Positions 19,824 to 30,900 of a stretch of 64,000 nt of DNA are shown here, one piece after another. Made by a program: the position numbers and the translations under genes. Source of the stretch: Pyrus communis (Eukaryota > Streptophyta > Magnoliopsida > Rosales > Rosaceae); NCBI RefSeq assembly GCF_963583255.1, contig NC_084804.1, positions 25,237,061-25,301,060 on the forward strand, in the 5' to 3' direction. Position 1 is the stretch's first letter; each line of letters starts with the position of its first letter. The notes under the pieces were generated by a model that was given only the letters and a program-made list of their open reading frames with translations, did not search any database and was not told where the DNA came from.

Positions 19824-22030
19824 GTATATTCTCCGATTATGTTGAAAAGATAATTGAAGTATTTATGGACGATTTTAGTGTTTTTGGGGACTCATTTGAT
19901 GATTGCTTGCATAATCTTACTTTAATCTTGAAAAGATGCATGGAAACTAACCTTGTTTTGAATTGGGAAAAATGTCATTTTATGGTTAAACAAGGCATAG
20001 TTTTAGGTCATATAGTCTCTGAAAACGGTATTGAGGTTGATAAGTCGAAAATAGATCTTGTACGTCACTTACCCTCTCCAACTTCGGTTAGAGAGGTTCG
20101 TTCTTTTCTTGGCCATGCAGGATTCTATCGTAGGTTTATCAAGGATTTCTCGAAGGTTGCAGAACCTCTTTGCCGTCTCCTACAAAAAGACGTGACGTTT
20201 GAATTCACCAAGGAGTGCACGGCATCATTCAACCTACTTAAGGAGTTGTTGACCACGGCACCCATCATTGTTCCACCGGATTGGAGCCTACATTTCGAGC
20301 TTATGTGCGATGCTTCCGATTATGCATTAGGAGCTGTTTTGGGGCAAAGGAAGGAAAAGAGGCCGCATGTTATCTATTATGCCTCTCGGACTTTAAATGA
20401 TGCACAATTGAATTATTCTACCACTGAAAAAGAACTTCCTGCTGTTGTGTTTGCTTTAGATAAATTTCGTTCTTATTTGCTTGGTACTAAAGTTATCATT
20501 TATACTGACCATGCAGCATTGAAGTATTTGTTCACCAAGAAGGAGGCCAAACCACGACTCATTCGTTGGATGCTTCTTCTCCAAGAGTTCGATATCGAAA
20601 TCCGGGACAAGAAGGGAAGTGAAAACGTGGTGGCTGACCACTTGAGCCGTATGGTGCATGAGGAGGATGCCGTGCCTATCATAGAGACATTCCCAGATGA
20701 GCAATTGATGTCCATCAAGGTAAGTGAACCGTGGTATGCTGATTTGGTGAATTATTTGGTGTCTAAACATGTTCCTAGTGAATTACTTAAACACCAATGT
20801 GATAAATTGAAGAAAGAGGCACGGTTTTATGTGTGGGATGACCCGTATTTATGGAAATATTGCCCTGACCAAGTTATACGTAGGTGTGTGCACGATTCTG
20901 AGTTTAATGCTATTCTAACCTTTTGTCACACTTATGCTTGTGGGGGACACTTTGGCACTCAAAGAACAGCACTTAAGGTGTTAGAATGTGGTTTCTATTG
21001 GCCTACCATCTTTAGGGATGCTAGAACATTTTGCATGTCTTGTGATAGATGCCAAAGAACGGGCAATATTGGTCCTAAACAACAAATGCCGCAAACCCCC
21101 ATTTTTAGTGTTGAAATCTTTGATGTTTGGGGTATTGATTTTATGGGTCCCTTTCCTTCGTCACATGGGTTTCTTTATATATTGCTTGCTGTGGACTATG
21201 TGTCGAAATGGGTGGAAGCAAAAGCCACCCGAACTAATGATTCTCGAGTGGTTGCAGATTTTGTGAAAACTAACATTTTTGCAAGGTTTGGAATGCCACG
21301 AGTGCTAATCAGTGATGGAGGTTCCCATTTTTGTAATCGAACCATCGAGGCGTTGCTCAAGAAATACAATGTCACGCATAAGGTGGCCACACCTTATCAT
21401 CCTCAAACGAGCGGGCAAGCCGAGGTTTCGAATAGGGAAATCAAGCAGATTCTTGAGAAGAACGTGGGGCCTACAAGGAAGGATTGGAGTTTGCGCTTAA
21501 ACGATGCATTGTGGGCGTATCGCACTGCCTACAAAACCCCCATTGGGATGTCACCTTTTCGGCTCATCTATGGGAAGCCATGCCATCTTCCCGTCGAACT
21601 AGAGCATCGTGCACATTGGGCCGTCAAAACGTTCAATATGGACCTTGATGCCGCAGGTTTACATAGGAAGCTTCAATTGTGTGAGCTTGATGAAATCCGA
21701 AATGAAGCATATGAGAATGCCCGGATTTACAAGGAGAAAACGAAGGCATTCCATGACAAGATGATTCGTGCCAAGACGTTCTCTATTGGGCAGAAAGTGT
21801 TGTTGTTCAATTCTCGCCTTCGGTTGTTTCCGGGTAAGTTGCGTTCCAAATGGGTTGGTCCTTTTATTGTCACTAATGTTTTCCCTCATGGTGCAGTGCA
21901 AATCAAAAGTTCAAGGACGCAGCAAGAATTCAAAGTGAATGGGCATCGATTGAAGCCCTATTACGAGACGTTTGAGGAGCATGTCGTGGAGGAGGTACCC
22001 CTCCATACCGTGGAACCTAGTCAAGCTTAA
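19793..22030 (+). CDS. Element C RT C-terminus, RNase H and integrase
   Basis: RT sequence resumes at [10 protein letters not shown] and is open from there; the first internal ATG at 19817 gives 737 aa. It contains RT FMDD (16-19), RNase H with CDASDYALG (D165), TEKEL (E206) and TDHAAL (D231), ADHLSRM, an integrase zinc domain HTYACGGH with CMSCDRC, and a DDE triad D441, D500, E536 (spacing 58 and 35). The C-terminal region [15 protein letters not shown] carries no chromodomain. It aligns without net indel to the last 737 residues of D. Because the central RT is replaced by the aORF module, this is a pol fragment; integrase motifs are intact but normal processing from a polyprotein is impossible. 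Confidence 0.88.
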   Translation, partial: APATFQRCMVSIFSDYVEKIIEVFMDDFSVFGDSFDDCLHNLTLILKRCMETNLVLNWEKCHFMVKQGIVLGHIVSENGIEVDKSKIDLVRHLPSPTSVREVRSFLGHAGFYRRFIKDFSKVAEPLCRLLQKDVTFEFTKECTASFNLLKELLTTAPIIVPPDWSLHFELMCDASDYALGAVLGQRKEKRPHVIYYASRTLNDAQLNYSTTEKELPAVVFALDKFRSYLLGTKVIIYTDHAALKYLFTKKEAKPRLIRWMLLLQEFDIEIRDKKGSENVVADHLSRMVHEEDAVPIIETFPDEQLMSIKVSEPWYADLVNYLVSKHVPSELLKHQCDKLKKEARFYVWDDPYLWKYCPDQVIRRCVHDSEFNAILTFCHTYACGGHFGTQRTALKVLECGFYWPTIFRDARTFCMSCDRCQRTGNIGPKQQMPQTPIFSVEIFDVWGIDFMGPFPSSHGFLYILLAVDYVSKWVEAKATRTNDSRVVADFVKTNIFARFGMPRVLISDGGSHFCNRTIEALLKKYNVTHKVATPYHPQTSGQAEVSNREIKQILEKNVGPTRKDWSLRLNDALWAYRTAYKTPIGMSPFRLIYGKPCHLPVELEHRAHWAVKTFNMDLDAAGLHRKLQLCELDEIRNEAYENARIYKEKTKAFHDKMIRAKTFSIGQKVLLFNSRLRLFPGKLRSKWVGPFIVTNVFPHGAVQIKSSRTQQEFKVNGHRLKPYYETFEEHVVEEVPLHTVEPSQA

Positions 22031-23945
22031 ACGGAGGTACCGTCCGGCTGGAAGACGTTAAAGCAAGCGCTTCTTGGGAGGCAACCCATGTGTTGAAACA
22101 TGAGAAGAAGGAACTTTCACTCCAAACCCAGATTTGCGTCCATAACCTATCTCTTTATTGCTATTACTTTGCCATTTGTGTTATGTTTGCTAGTTGTGTT
22201 AGTTGATTGTTTTTGTGTTAATCTAAGTTTGAAACATTTAGGACAATGTTTGGTTTAAGTGTGGGGGGGTAAACAAGCTGTTTTTGCATGAAATTCGTGG
22301 GATTTTATCACCTATCACTTCACATGTTGTTTCTCACCGTTTTAAAGTGTTTTTAGTGTGTTTTGATGTGTTTTAGTGTCATATAACAGAAAACCTTAGA
22401 AAAATTCGAAAAAGTTTGAAAAATACCAAAAAAGAGTCGTTTTTGAGTCATTTTTGTGTTTTAGGGTACCTTCCAACACAATGATGAGGATTTGGTTTTA
22501 AATTACATGACTATTATAGAATGTTGTAAACATGGCTGGAAGTTGATTTATGCTTTGGTTTATGCTTGGTTATGGTTATAGCTTATGAATTCACATGTAA
22601 TTACAAAGAGAAAATCTGTTTTTGTAACATGCTTGAACGAAGGAACTTAAACTAAAGCTACATCCTTGTGAGACTTGAGCCTATAACGTTCTTTGGAGAG
22701 TATAAATCTGTGATTTCTTGTTTTCTAAAGTCGTTGCATGATCTCATCATTCTTTGCTTGGTTGCTACTTGGAATGCATTTCATTATAGTTCCAAATACT
22801 AGAACTCATGCCCAATTCATTCAAAGCATGATATTGATTGCATAACATACAATAAGATGAAGTTGTTAGTCAAGCCAAAGCCAAAAAGCCTATCCCTTTT
22901 CACATGTATTGTAAGATTACCCCTTTTGAGCCTTTTCAAGCTGATTTTCTTTGTTAACCACATTATCCTCACCTAGCTTAGATTAGGACTTTCCATACCC
23001 TTGTTCTTAAAGGATAGTGAAGCATGACTTAGAATGAACTCCTTTTGATCAATATATTGCAGAAAATAAGTGTGGGGGAAGATAATAGGGCACGGCCAAA
23101 GAATGAAATAAAGAAAAAAAGAAAAAAATTCGTGGAAAAATAAAAAGAAATTAGAAAAGTGTTGAGAAGAAAGAAAAAGAGTTGAAAAATATGTGAGAAT
23201 GATCTCACAAGTATTGGTTATTGAAGGAAGGGTCCAAAAGAGTGAATTTGACCCTAATTGTGCATGAATCTTCCCTTGTGTTTAAAAGTTGAGTTCTGCC
23301 ATTAAAAGTGAGTTCAGGTGTCAATTTCGTTACTTTGCTTCCTATTGCTTTAAGAACCTTTGTTTGTCCTTTGCTTTTCCTTGTTAGCCATTACCCTTAG
23401 CCCCGTTACAACCCTCAACTTCTATCTTGATGTTATGTATTCAATATGTGGAGTTTGAATTTGGTATGAGCATATGGAATCACTGGTTCTCATTCTAAGT
23501 AGTAGCATTCCATTCATGAGGTCATATTCATGTCATTGTCGTAAATCCAGAAAATGCTTTCTTTGATATAACATATGTGAGTGTTAGAATTCATATTTAC
23601 ATCAATCTTCTCACATATACCTAGTGTAGGGTGTGAAGTTAGAAAATCTGTGAGAAAATAGAGTGCATTCTAGTGAGGAATTGAGGAAATTCTCTAAGGC
23701 ATGTTACTACATTCCAAATGTGTTTTAATTGATTAAATGCGAACTAGTGAACGGTAACTATGATTAAGTGTTTGTTGAAGTATAAAGAAAGCTAAATGTT
23801 GTGGGAATGATGTTCTATATTGTTTCATGTTCGTTTGAAATCCCTGAGATACATGTTGGAAGGTTTAGATTGTGTTTTGTTTTGTTTTTAGTTTCTTTCG
23901 TTTTGTTTTGCTCGAGGACTAGCAAAAGCTAAGTGTGGGGGAATT
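22031..23945 (+). other. 3' UTR of element C
   Basis: No credible gene is visible; classical Athila elements carry an env-like frame here and this one does not. It starts with the conserved block 22041-22090. Polypurine-tract copies are at 22256-22269 (with hairpin AAACATT/AATGTTT), 23067-23078 and 23930-23941 (with hairpin TTTTGCT/AGCAAAA, 23906-23927). An A-rich run occupies about 23097-23180. Confidence 0.8.
22041..22090 (+). other. Conserved block just downstream of the pol stop, element C
   Basis: CGTCCGGCTG, then GACGTTAAAGCAAGCGCT, then CTTGGGAGGCAACCCATG, beginning 11 bp after the stop codon. The same block follows pol in D (33475-33524), while sequence on both sides has diverged. 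TGGG and CCCA inside it can pair. It is absent from the pol-less elements. Confidence 0.7.
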
Positions 23946-24575
23946 TGATAGGAGCATATTTATGCGACTTAATTGGCTTGTTCTCGTGCATTTACGTTGT
24001 GTTTCTTTAGTTATTTTAGTCCTTTATGCCATTTTCGTGTGTTTCTAGGTTCATATGGCTAAGGAAGCAAAAAGGTGCATTTTGGAGCATTTTGGAGCAA
24101 AATTGGGCTTGGAATGGATAGCTTATGTTTGGAGCCAAGGTGTTGGACGAAATTGAGGCACTTTAGGACACAAAACAATGACCGTAGCCCAATTATATAA
24201 CCTTGCCATGGCTTATCCCTTCTCCCCTTCCCTTGCCATGCAAACCACCCTATTTTAGGCCCATTCTAGGTACTTAAACCTTAGCCCTTTAACCTTGCAG
24301 CCATATCCCCTCTTTTATCCACATGCATTCATAATCATTCATAATCATTCACCACCAATTCAGCCACATGCACTTGTTCTTTCATCATTGCACCACAATC
24401 CTTTACCATTGCAGCCACAAGCACTTCCCCCTTTCTTTAATCCATTGCAGCCACATGCACTTCCCCCTTTACCGTTGCAGCCACATGCACTTCCCCCTTC
24501 ATCATTTCAGCCACCAAACACCCACATGCACTCCCATTCCAGATTTTCAGCCATCCCAATTCATCATTGCACATC
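23946..24575 (+). repeat. LTR H, left part
   Basis: The LTR starts TGATAGGAGC directly after the polypurine tract of element C's interior and is interrupted by element E at TSD ACATC (24571-24575). It includes a repeat of GCAGCCACATGCACTTCCCC (about 24358-24513). The right part is 57597-59088; without E the LTR is 2122 bp. It acts as 3' LTR for the interior on its left and as 5' LTR for the gag on its right. Confidence 0.85.
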
Positions 24576-25553
24576 TGATGCGAAAATAGTTAAGCACACA
24601 AATTAAACCCTCTTTTCGTCAAATTGTAGTATATGTATAAGTAGGGATCGTTCTAGACCGGGGATTAGGAGGGATTGTTAACCACTTGGATTTGACTCAA
24701 AAACGTAAAATAACAATATGAAACACTATACTAGACTCAAAGAATGCAAAACTAAACTTTAAAACACTAAGACAAACCAAAAGACTCAAAACAACACAAA
24801 CACACTCAAATCTGCCTAAAAACCACTTTCTGGGCAGATTTGAGCACAAACACAAATTTGGACGAAATTAAGTAATAACTTGACTCAAGAACGTAAAAAC
24901 ACAATATAAAACACTAAACTAACTCAAAGAATGTAAAACTAAACACTTAAAACATTAAAACAAACCAAAAGACTCAAACATCACCCAAAACACTCAAAAC
25001 TGCCTTAAAATCACTTTCTGGGCAGTTTTGAGCACTTTGGTGAATTTGGACGAAATTGGGAAATAAAATTGAATCAAAACACTTTAAAACATAAACTAAA
25101 CAAATTCTAAACACTAAAGAAAAAGAAAGTAAAGGGGGGTTTTAAATTGACGAGAATTGAAATAACAAAACAAGTTAATAAACTAAACAGATTGTAAAAC
25201 GAATTTGATGGAATGGAATGAATGGATGATAGAATGGCTAAGGGGTTCATCTCCATACATGTTATACTTGCATAATAAAATGATTTCCAATTGCATTTCA
25301 ATAAACCATGAAACTCAACACCCCGGGTTAACCGTGATGCACTAATTAACCTTCAAATCTTCCTAACGTTATTGAATTGGATGGGTTAGCGCATACAACA
25401 ATTCAAAACATTCCCCACAAGTCCTCAACATGAATGCATAGAAGAGAAACAAGCAAGAATCATTACGCTCTATGAAAATTATAAGTGTTGACGAGGCATT
25501 CGTTACTATGGATTGCATGAAACTTATGCCAAGAATTTGTTTAACGCGATTGT
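24576..25553 (-). repeat. Element E 3' LTR, first part
   Basis: This is the U5-side part of the LTR in minus orientation. It contains two tandem hairpins, CTCAAATCTGCC/GGCAGATTTGAG (24805-24844) and CTCAAAACTGCC/GGCAGTTTTGAG (24992-25032). It stops at TSD ATTGT (25549-25553), where D is inserted, within TTAACGCGATTGTTTATAAG as seen intact in other LTRs. Confidence 0.9.
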
Positions 25554-25781
25554 TGATAGGAGCATATTTACGCACCTTAGTTTAGCTTGTTTTTGTGCAT
25601 TTATAGTGTTTTTCCTTAGTAAAGTAGTCTTTTAAGCTAGTTCTATGTGTTTTCAGGTTTTAAGGGCAAAGTATGCAAAAGGATGCATTTTGGAGCCTTT
25701 TGGAGCAAATTAGAGCTTGGAATGGACATCATATGCTTGGAGCCAAGAGGATGGACGAAATTGAAGACTTGAAGATGATGA

Positions 25782-25950
25782 TTCCTACTTGAGCAAGGGT
25801 TCCTAGTTGAAGTAGGAAAGTCCCTAATGGAAGATGGTTTCCTAGTTGAATTAGGATTCCTAGTTAAAATGGGGTTCCTAGTTGAATTAGGATTCCTAGA
25901 AGAACAAAGTTGCCTACTCAAACAAGGTTTCCTACTTGAAGTAGGAAAGG
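25782..25950 (+). repeat. U3 minisatellite of element D
   Basis: Imperfect tandem units of about 18-21 bp are built on TTCCTAGTTGAATTAGGA, each itself partly palindromic (TTCCTA/TAGGAA). The copy in the 3' LTR is at 36370-36538. The apparent serine/arginine-rich minus-strand frame over it is a by-product of the repeat. Confidence 0.8.
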
Positions 25951-26416
25951 CAAAGTCCAAATGGTCTCAAGTGAAGCAACAAAGAAGTTTTCCAAGTCCA
26001 AGAAGGAAAAGGAGTCCAAGATGAAGAAGGAATGATGAAGACAAGGTTTCCTAATCCTAATAGGCAAAGTTTCCATGTGCAATGAGGAGTCCTTATCCAT
26101 TTAGGGCACCTTATCCTTGTTCTAGAAACCTTATCCTTGTTCTAGAACCCTTATCCATCCTTACCATGAGTTTTCCTTGCATTGGAGGGTTTCTAGAAGC
26201 CCTAAATCTGCCCTATCCTTTAAGTGCCGCACCTATCCCTTCTAGAAGGCTGATTTCCCTTGCCTTGCAAGGCATTCTAGAAGCCTTATCACCTTATCTC
26301 CTTACCTGCCGCACCTAGGAAGCATTATCCCTTTCTATTTCTGATTTCTAAGCCTACTTCCTTGAGGATTTGGGTTATTCAAGTCCATATCTGATTACCC
26401 TAGGGTTTTAAGTGCC

Positions 26417-26424
26417 TATATATA
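26417..26424 (+). promoter_or_regulatory. TATA box of element D 5' LTR
   Basis: TATATATA lies in GTGCCTATATATACTC downstream of the U3 repeats, at the position of TATAAATA in the other LTRs. Confidence 0.7.
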
Positions 26425-27807
26425 CTCATATTAACCCCTAGATCAGATCACCACCTCTCATACACATTCATTAATTCCAGAAATTCGTCCAACCCTCTCC
26501 ACACCCTTGCCGCAGCCACCAAACAACTTTCTCCTTAGTTTTAAGCCTTGCCGCACCATCCCCTTCCCCTAACACTACTACATCCCTCCATGACCATGCA
26601 TCCATGCACCTAAGGCCCTAAACCTGTCCCTAGACCCTTGCCGCACCAAGGAGGAGGAGAAGGAAGCTCGGAAGTTCATGCAATTCAAGTTCGCGTCGCT
26701 GGAATTTCTAGGTGTTTCTTTTCCTTTGATTTCAATGTTTAAATTTAATTCTCTTTGTCTTGTGCGTATGAGGAACTAAACCCCCCCTTGGCTAGGGGGG
26801 GATTCGAAACCATGAACATACTTGCTATATGATTTGATTACTTCTAATTGCGTTTCATAAGTTGTGAATTCAATTTACTTATCTATGTGAATTACATTGA
26901 TTTGTGTGTGTTGGTTGAGAGTGCACGCTTAATTATCATGCATAAATTGGATGCTAGGATATAAGGAAATTTCACCTAATCGTTATGGAATTATATTCCC
27001 AAGTAGTAAAGGTTGATGATCTCAATCGCGTTAAGTAAATTCTTGGCATAAGTTTCATGCAATCATAGTAACAAGTGCTTCGTCAATGCTTATGGTTTTC
27101 ATAGAACTTAATGATTCTTGCTTGTATCTCTATTATGCAATCATGTAGGGGACTTGTGGGGAATGTTTTGGGTTGTCGTATGCAATCATCCAATTCAATA
27201 ACGTTAGGAAAATCTGAAGGTTAATTTAAGCGAACCTAATTAACTTGGGGCGTTGAGAATTCATGGGTTATTGAAAAGCAATTGGAAATCGTTTTATATG
27301 CAAGTATAACATGTGTGGAGATGAACCCCCTAGCTAGCTTCCCATCCATTCAATTCCATCAAATTCGTTTTACAATCTGTTCTAATTTAAAAAGTTTGTT
27401 TTGTTTTTAAATTCGTCCAAAACCAATCCCCCTTTACTTTGTTGAGTCATATTAGTTAGAAATCACTTTAGTTTGTGTTTTTAAGTGTCTTAGGTCAAAG
27501 TAAAACCAATTTTCGTCCAAAGTTGTGTCTAGTGTTCAAAACTGCCCAGATTGTGTTTTTAAGGCAGTTTTGGGTGTTTTGGTGCTGTTTTGAGTCTTTT
27601 GGTTTGTTTTGGTGTTTTAAAGTTTAGTTTTGCATTCTTTGAGTCTAGTATAGTGTTTTAAACTTGTTTTTACGTATTTGAGTCAGTTTCCAAGTGATTA
27701 ACAATCCCTCCTAATCCCCGGTCCAGAACGATCCCTACTTACATTCTTCACTACAATTGATAAAAAGAGGGTTTAATTTGTGTGCGTATAATTCTCGCAT
27801 CAAATTT

Positions 27808-27825
27808 TGGCGCCGTTGCCGGGGA
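27808..27825 (+). other. Primer-binding site of element D (tRNA-Asp)
   Basis: TGGCGCCGTTGCCGGGGA lies 5 bases after the LTR. GGGATTAGCA (27822-27831) and TGCTAATCCC (27836-27845) form a hairpin overlapping the PBS; U5 CTAATCCCCGG (27711-27721) can pair with the alternative partner CCGGGGATTAG (27819-27829). Confidence 0.92.
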
Positions 27826-27920
27826 TTAGCAACTTTGCTAATCCCTTGGATTGTTATTTTCGTTTCTCTTATTAGATCAGATTCTTATGTTATTTTGTTT
27901 CTTGTTTTAGGTACTTGTTT

Positions 27921-30900
27921 ATGACTCGGAGTTCTAATCCGGTTCACGAACATATTTTAGACTTTGACGACGATTTTGAGCGTGAGTTGAGACGTAAGAG
28001 GAAGAACCCGGAACCTAGTGAATCAAGTGCAAGTTCCGAGTCCGTTTCTGAATTTGAAGAAGAAGTGGAAGACATGGCAGCGGACAACCGAACAATCAAG
28101 GAGCTTTCCGCTTTGGGATTGGCCAATGCCGCACCCTTGTGCATCCAATACCCAAGGGCGGCTCAAGACAAGACTGCCGAGTTCGAATTGAAGTCAAGCC
28201 TGTTACATCACATTCCAAAGTACCATGGGCTATCCATGGAAGATCCGAACAAGCACTTGAAGGAGTTTGAAGTCGTTTGCTCAAGCATGACTCCGGTGAA
28301 CGTGGATGAGAGCATCTTGAAGATGAAGGCCTTTCCCTTTTCTCTCCAAGAGAAAGCGAAAGATTGGTTGTACGAATTGGCTCCCGGAACTGTCACATCA
28401 TGGGAGAGCATGAAACGGGCTTTCTTGGAGAAGTTTTTCCCAACTTCTCGAGTCATCCTCCTACGAAAAAGGATAAGTGGAATTCAACAAGATGAAGGTG
28501 AATCCTTTCCTACTTATTATGAACGTTTTAAATCTCTTGTTGCTTCATGTCCACAGCATCAAATGAAGGAGGAACTACTTCTACAATACTTTTACGAGGG
28601 ACTTCTACCTATTGAACGTCAAATGCTAGATGCCTCAGCGGGTGGAGCCTTGGTGGACAAGACCCCCACGGCTGCAAAGACCTTGATTGCTAATCGAGCA
28701 TTGAATGCTCAACAATACGAAGGCGTTGGACAGAGGAGTACCCCACGGCAACACCAAGTCAATGAGGTAAGTACCATAACCGAACTTCAAAATCAAATGG
28801 CTAACCTTACTACGTTGCTTTCTCAGGTGGTGGAAGGTCCAAAAGTCAAAACCGTAGCTTCTTGTGGCGTATGCTCCATGCAAGGACACCCTACGGACAA
28901 ATGCCCACAATTGATCGAGAATGGAGGGTGGGAGACACTCAATGCCGTGGGATATGGCAACCAATACCAAACACGTGGTGATCCGTTTTCTAATACTTAC
29001 AATCCCGGTTGGCGTGATCATCCGAATTTCAAATGGCGAGACCCCCAACAAGGTCAACAACAAAGCGGATTTAGGCAACAACCCCCGGGTTTTTATCAAA
29101 AGCCGTTGGCACCACCACAAGCCCAAGCACAACCTGCCCAAAGCAATGTAGGTAATTCAAGTGATAATGATAAGATTTTTCAATTACTCACTACTTTGAC
29201 GCAGGAAGTCCAAACTCAAAACAAAGAGAGACAAATCCAAGACAAGAGGGTGGACAACTTGGAGAAGCAAGTGGGACAGATTGCCGAGTTCATGGGGCAA
29301 TTTCGTGAGCAAGGAAGGTTGCCTAGCTCAACGGTGGTCAATCCGAAAGGTGGATTCGAATCTGCAAAAGCTATGCATTTGCGAAGTGGAAAGCAAGTCG
29401 GATCTGACCTCAACCCATCCAAATCACGTTCCAACGAGGAGGACGAGTTGAGAATTGAAGAGGAGGAGCAAAGGCCACTCACGGCCAAGGTGGAACCAAA
29501 TGTGCCGCAAGTTCCAAGTGATCCCAAGTCGTCCAATTCATCCAATAAAGGTAAGAACGTGTCAAGTTCGGTTCCTACTAATGATTTTCCTGCGAATGTT
29601 CCTTTTCCTAGTAGGTTTAAGCAAACAAAGAAAGAAGAAGCGGAAAAGGACATTTTGGAGACGTTTCGGAAAGTTCAAGTTAATATCCCCCTTTTGGATG
29701 CAATCAAGCAAGTCCCGAGGTACGCCAAGTTCTTGAAGGAACTTTGCACCAATAGGAGGAGGATTTCGACCAAGGAGGTGGTCAAAGTAAGTGAAAACGT
29801 CTCAGCCATCTTACAACGCAAGCTGCCCCCAAAATGCAAAGATCCGGGTAGTTTTACAATTCCGTGTGTTATTGGTAATTCTAGGTTTGAATCTGCCATG
29901 TTAGACTTAGGTGCATCTATAAATGTCATGCCATATTCAATTTATGCATCTATGAACCTAGGAGCGTTAAAAAACGATGGTGTGATCATACAATTAGCCG
30001 ATAGATCTAATGCCTATCCAAATGGAGTTTTGGAAGATGTGTTAGTGCAGGTTAATCATTTGATCTTCCCGGCGGACTTCTACGTACTTGAGATGGATGA
30101 ATCGGACCATGCCCCTTCATTGCCCATCCTCCTCGGAAGGCCATTCATGAAAACTGCTCGTACGAAGATTGACGTATATAATGGCACTTTGACCATGGAA
30201 TTTGATGGGGAAGTTATTAATTTCAATCTTTCTGATTCTATGAAGTACCCTAGTGAGAATCATTCGTGTTTTGCTATTGATATAATTAACTCTTTGGCGC
30301 AGGACTATTTAGACAATTTGAAGGATGATGCACTTGAATTGGTCATTGCACAAGGAAGGAACATGCAAAACATGGAAACAACCACCAAGGAACCCCACGG
30401 CATGCATAAGGAATCCTTGGCCGTGCCCCCTAATGAGGATATTATTGAGATGGTGGCTGCCCTTGAGTCATTGCCATTACAATCGGGTAAGTATTCGGAC
30501 CCTATTTTAAGTTCAGTTTCGGCTAATAAAATGCTTCCCTCAGTTGTGCAGCCACCTACACTTGAACTTAAGCCGTTGCCTAGTCATTTGAAGTACGTTT
30601 TCTTGGGCGAGGATGACACGTTACCCGTCATTATTTCATCCTCACTCACGGCACAAGAAGAGAGCAAATTGGTACGAGTGCTTAAGGAGTACAAAACAGC
30701 AATTGGATGGACCTTGGCCGACATCAAGGGAATTAGCCCTACTACATGCATGCATCGCATAGTTCTAGAGGAGGGGTCTAAAACATCCAGAGAGGCTCAA
30801 CGCCGTCTCAACCCTCCGATGATGGAAGTTGTGAAGAAGGAGGTAATCAAGCTTTTGGATTGTGGAGTAATCTATCCAATCTCGGATAGTAAGTGGGTCT

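Larger units (their letters stand above)
25554..27802 (+). repeat. Element D 5' LTR
   Basis: The LTR starts TGATAGGAGC and ends CTCGCATCA. It carries a U3 tandem repeat (25782-25950), tandem CCTTATCCTTGTTCTAGAA units (about 26108-26155), TATA at 26417, a C/G-rich hairpin near 26778-26802, the GGATATAA/TTATATTCC pairing (26957-26999), the CAAAACTGCC/GGCAGTTTTG hairpin (27537-27572) and U5 CTAATCCCCGG (27711-27721). Confidence 0.95.

Noticed and set aside
20456..20770. Minus-strand frames opposite RNase H/integrase coding sequence
   Set aside because: They are codon-pattern shadows of the pol frame without any recognisable content.
25643..25960. Arg/Ser/Asn-rich minus-strand frame, repeated at 36231-36548
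   Set aside because: It is the translation of the D LTR minisatellite; no start context or homology supports it.
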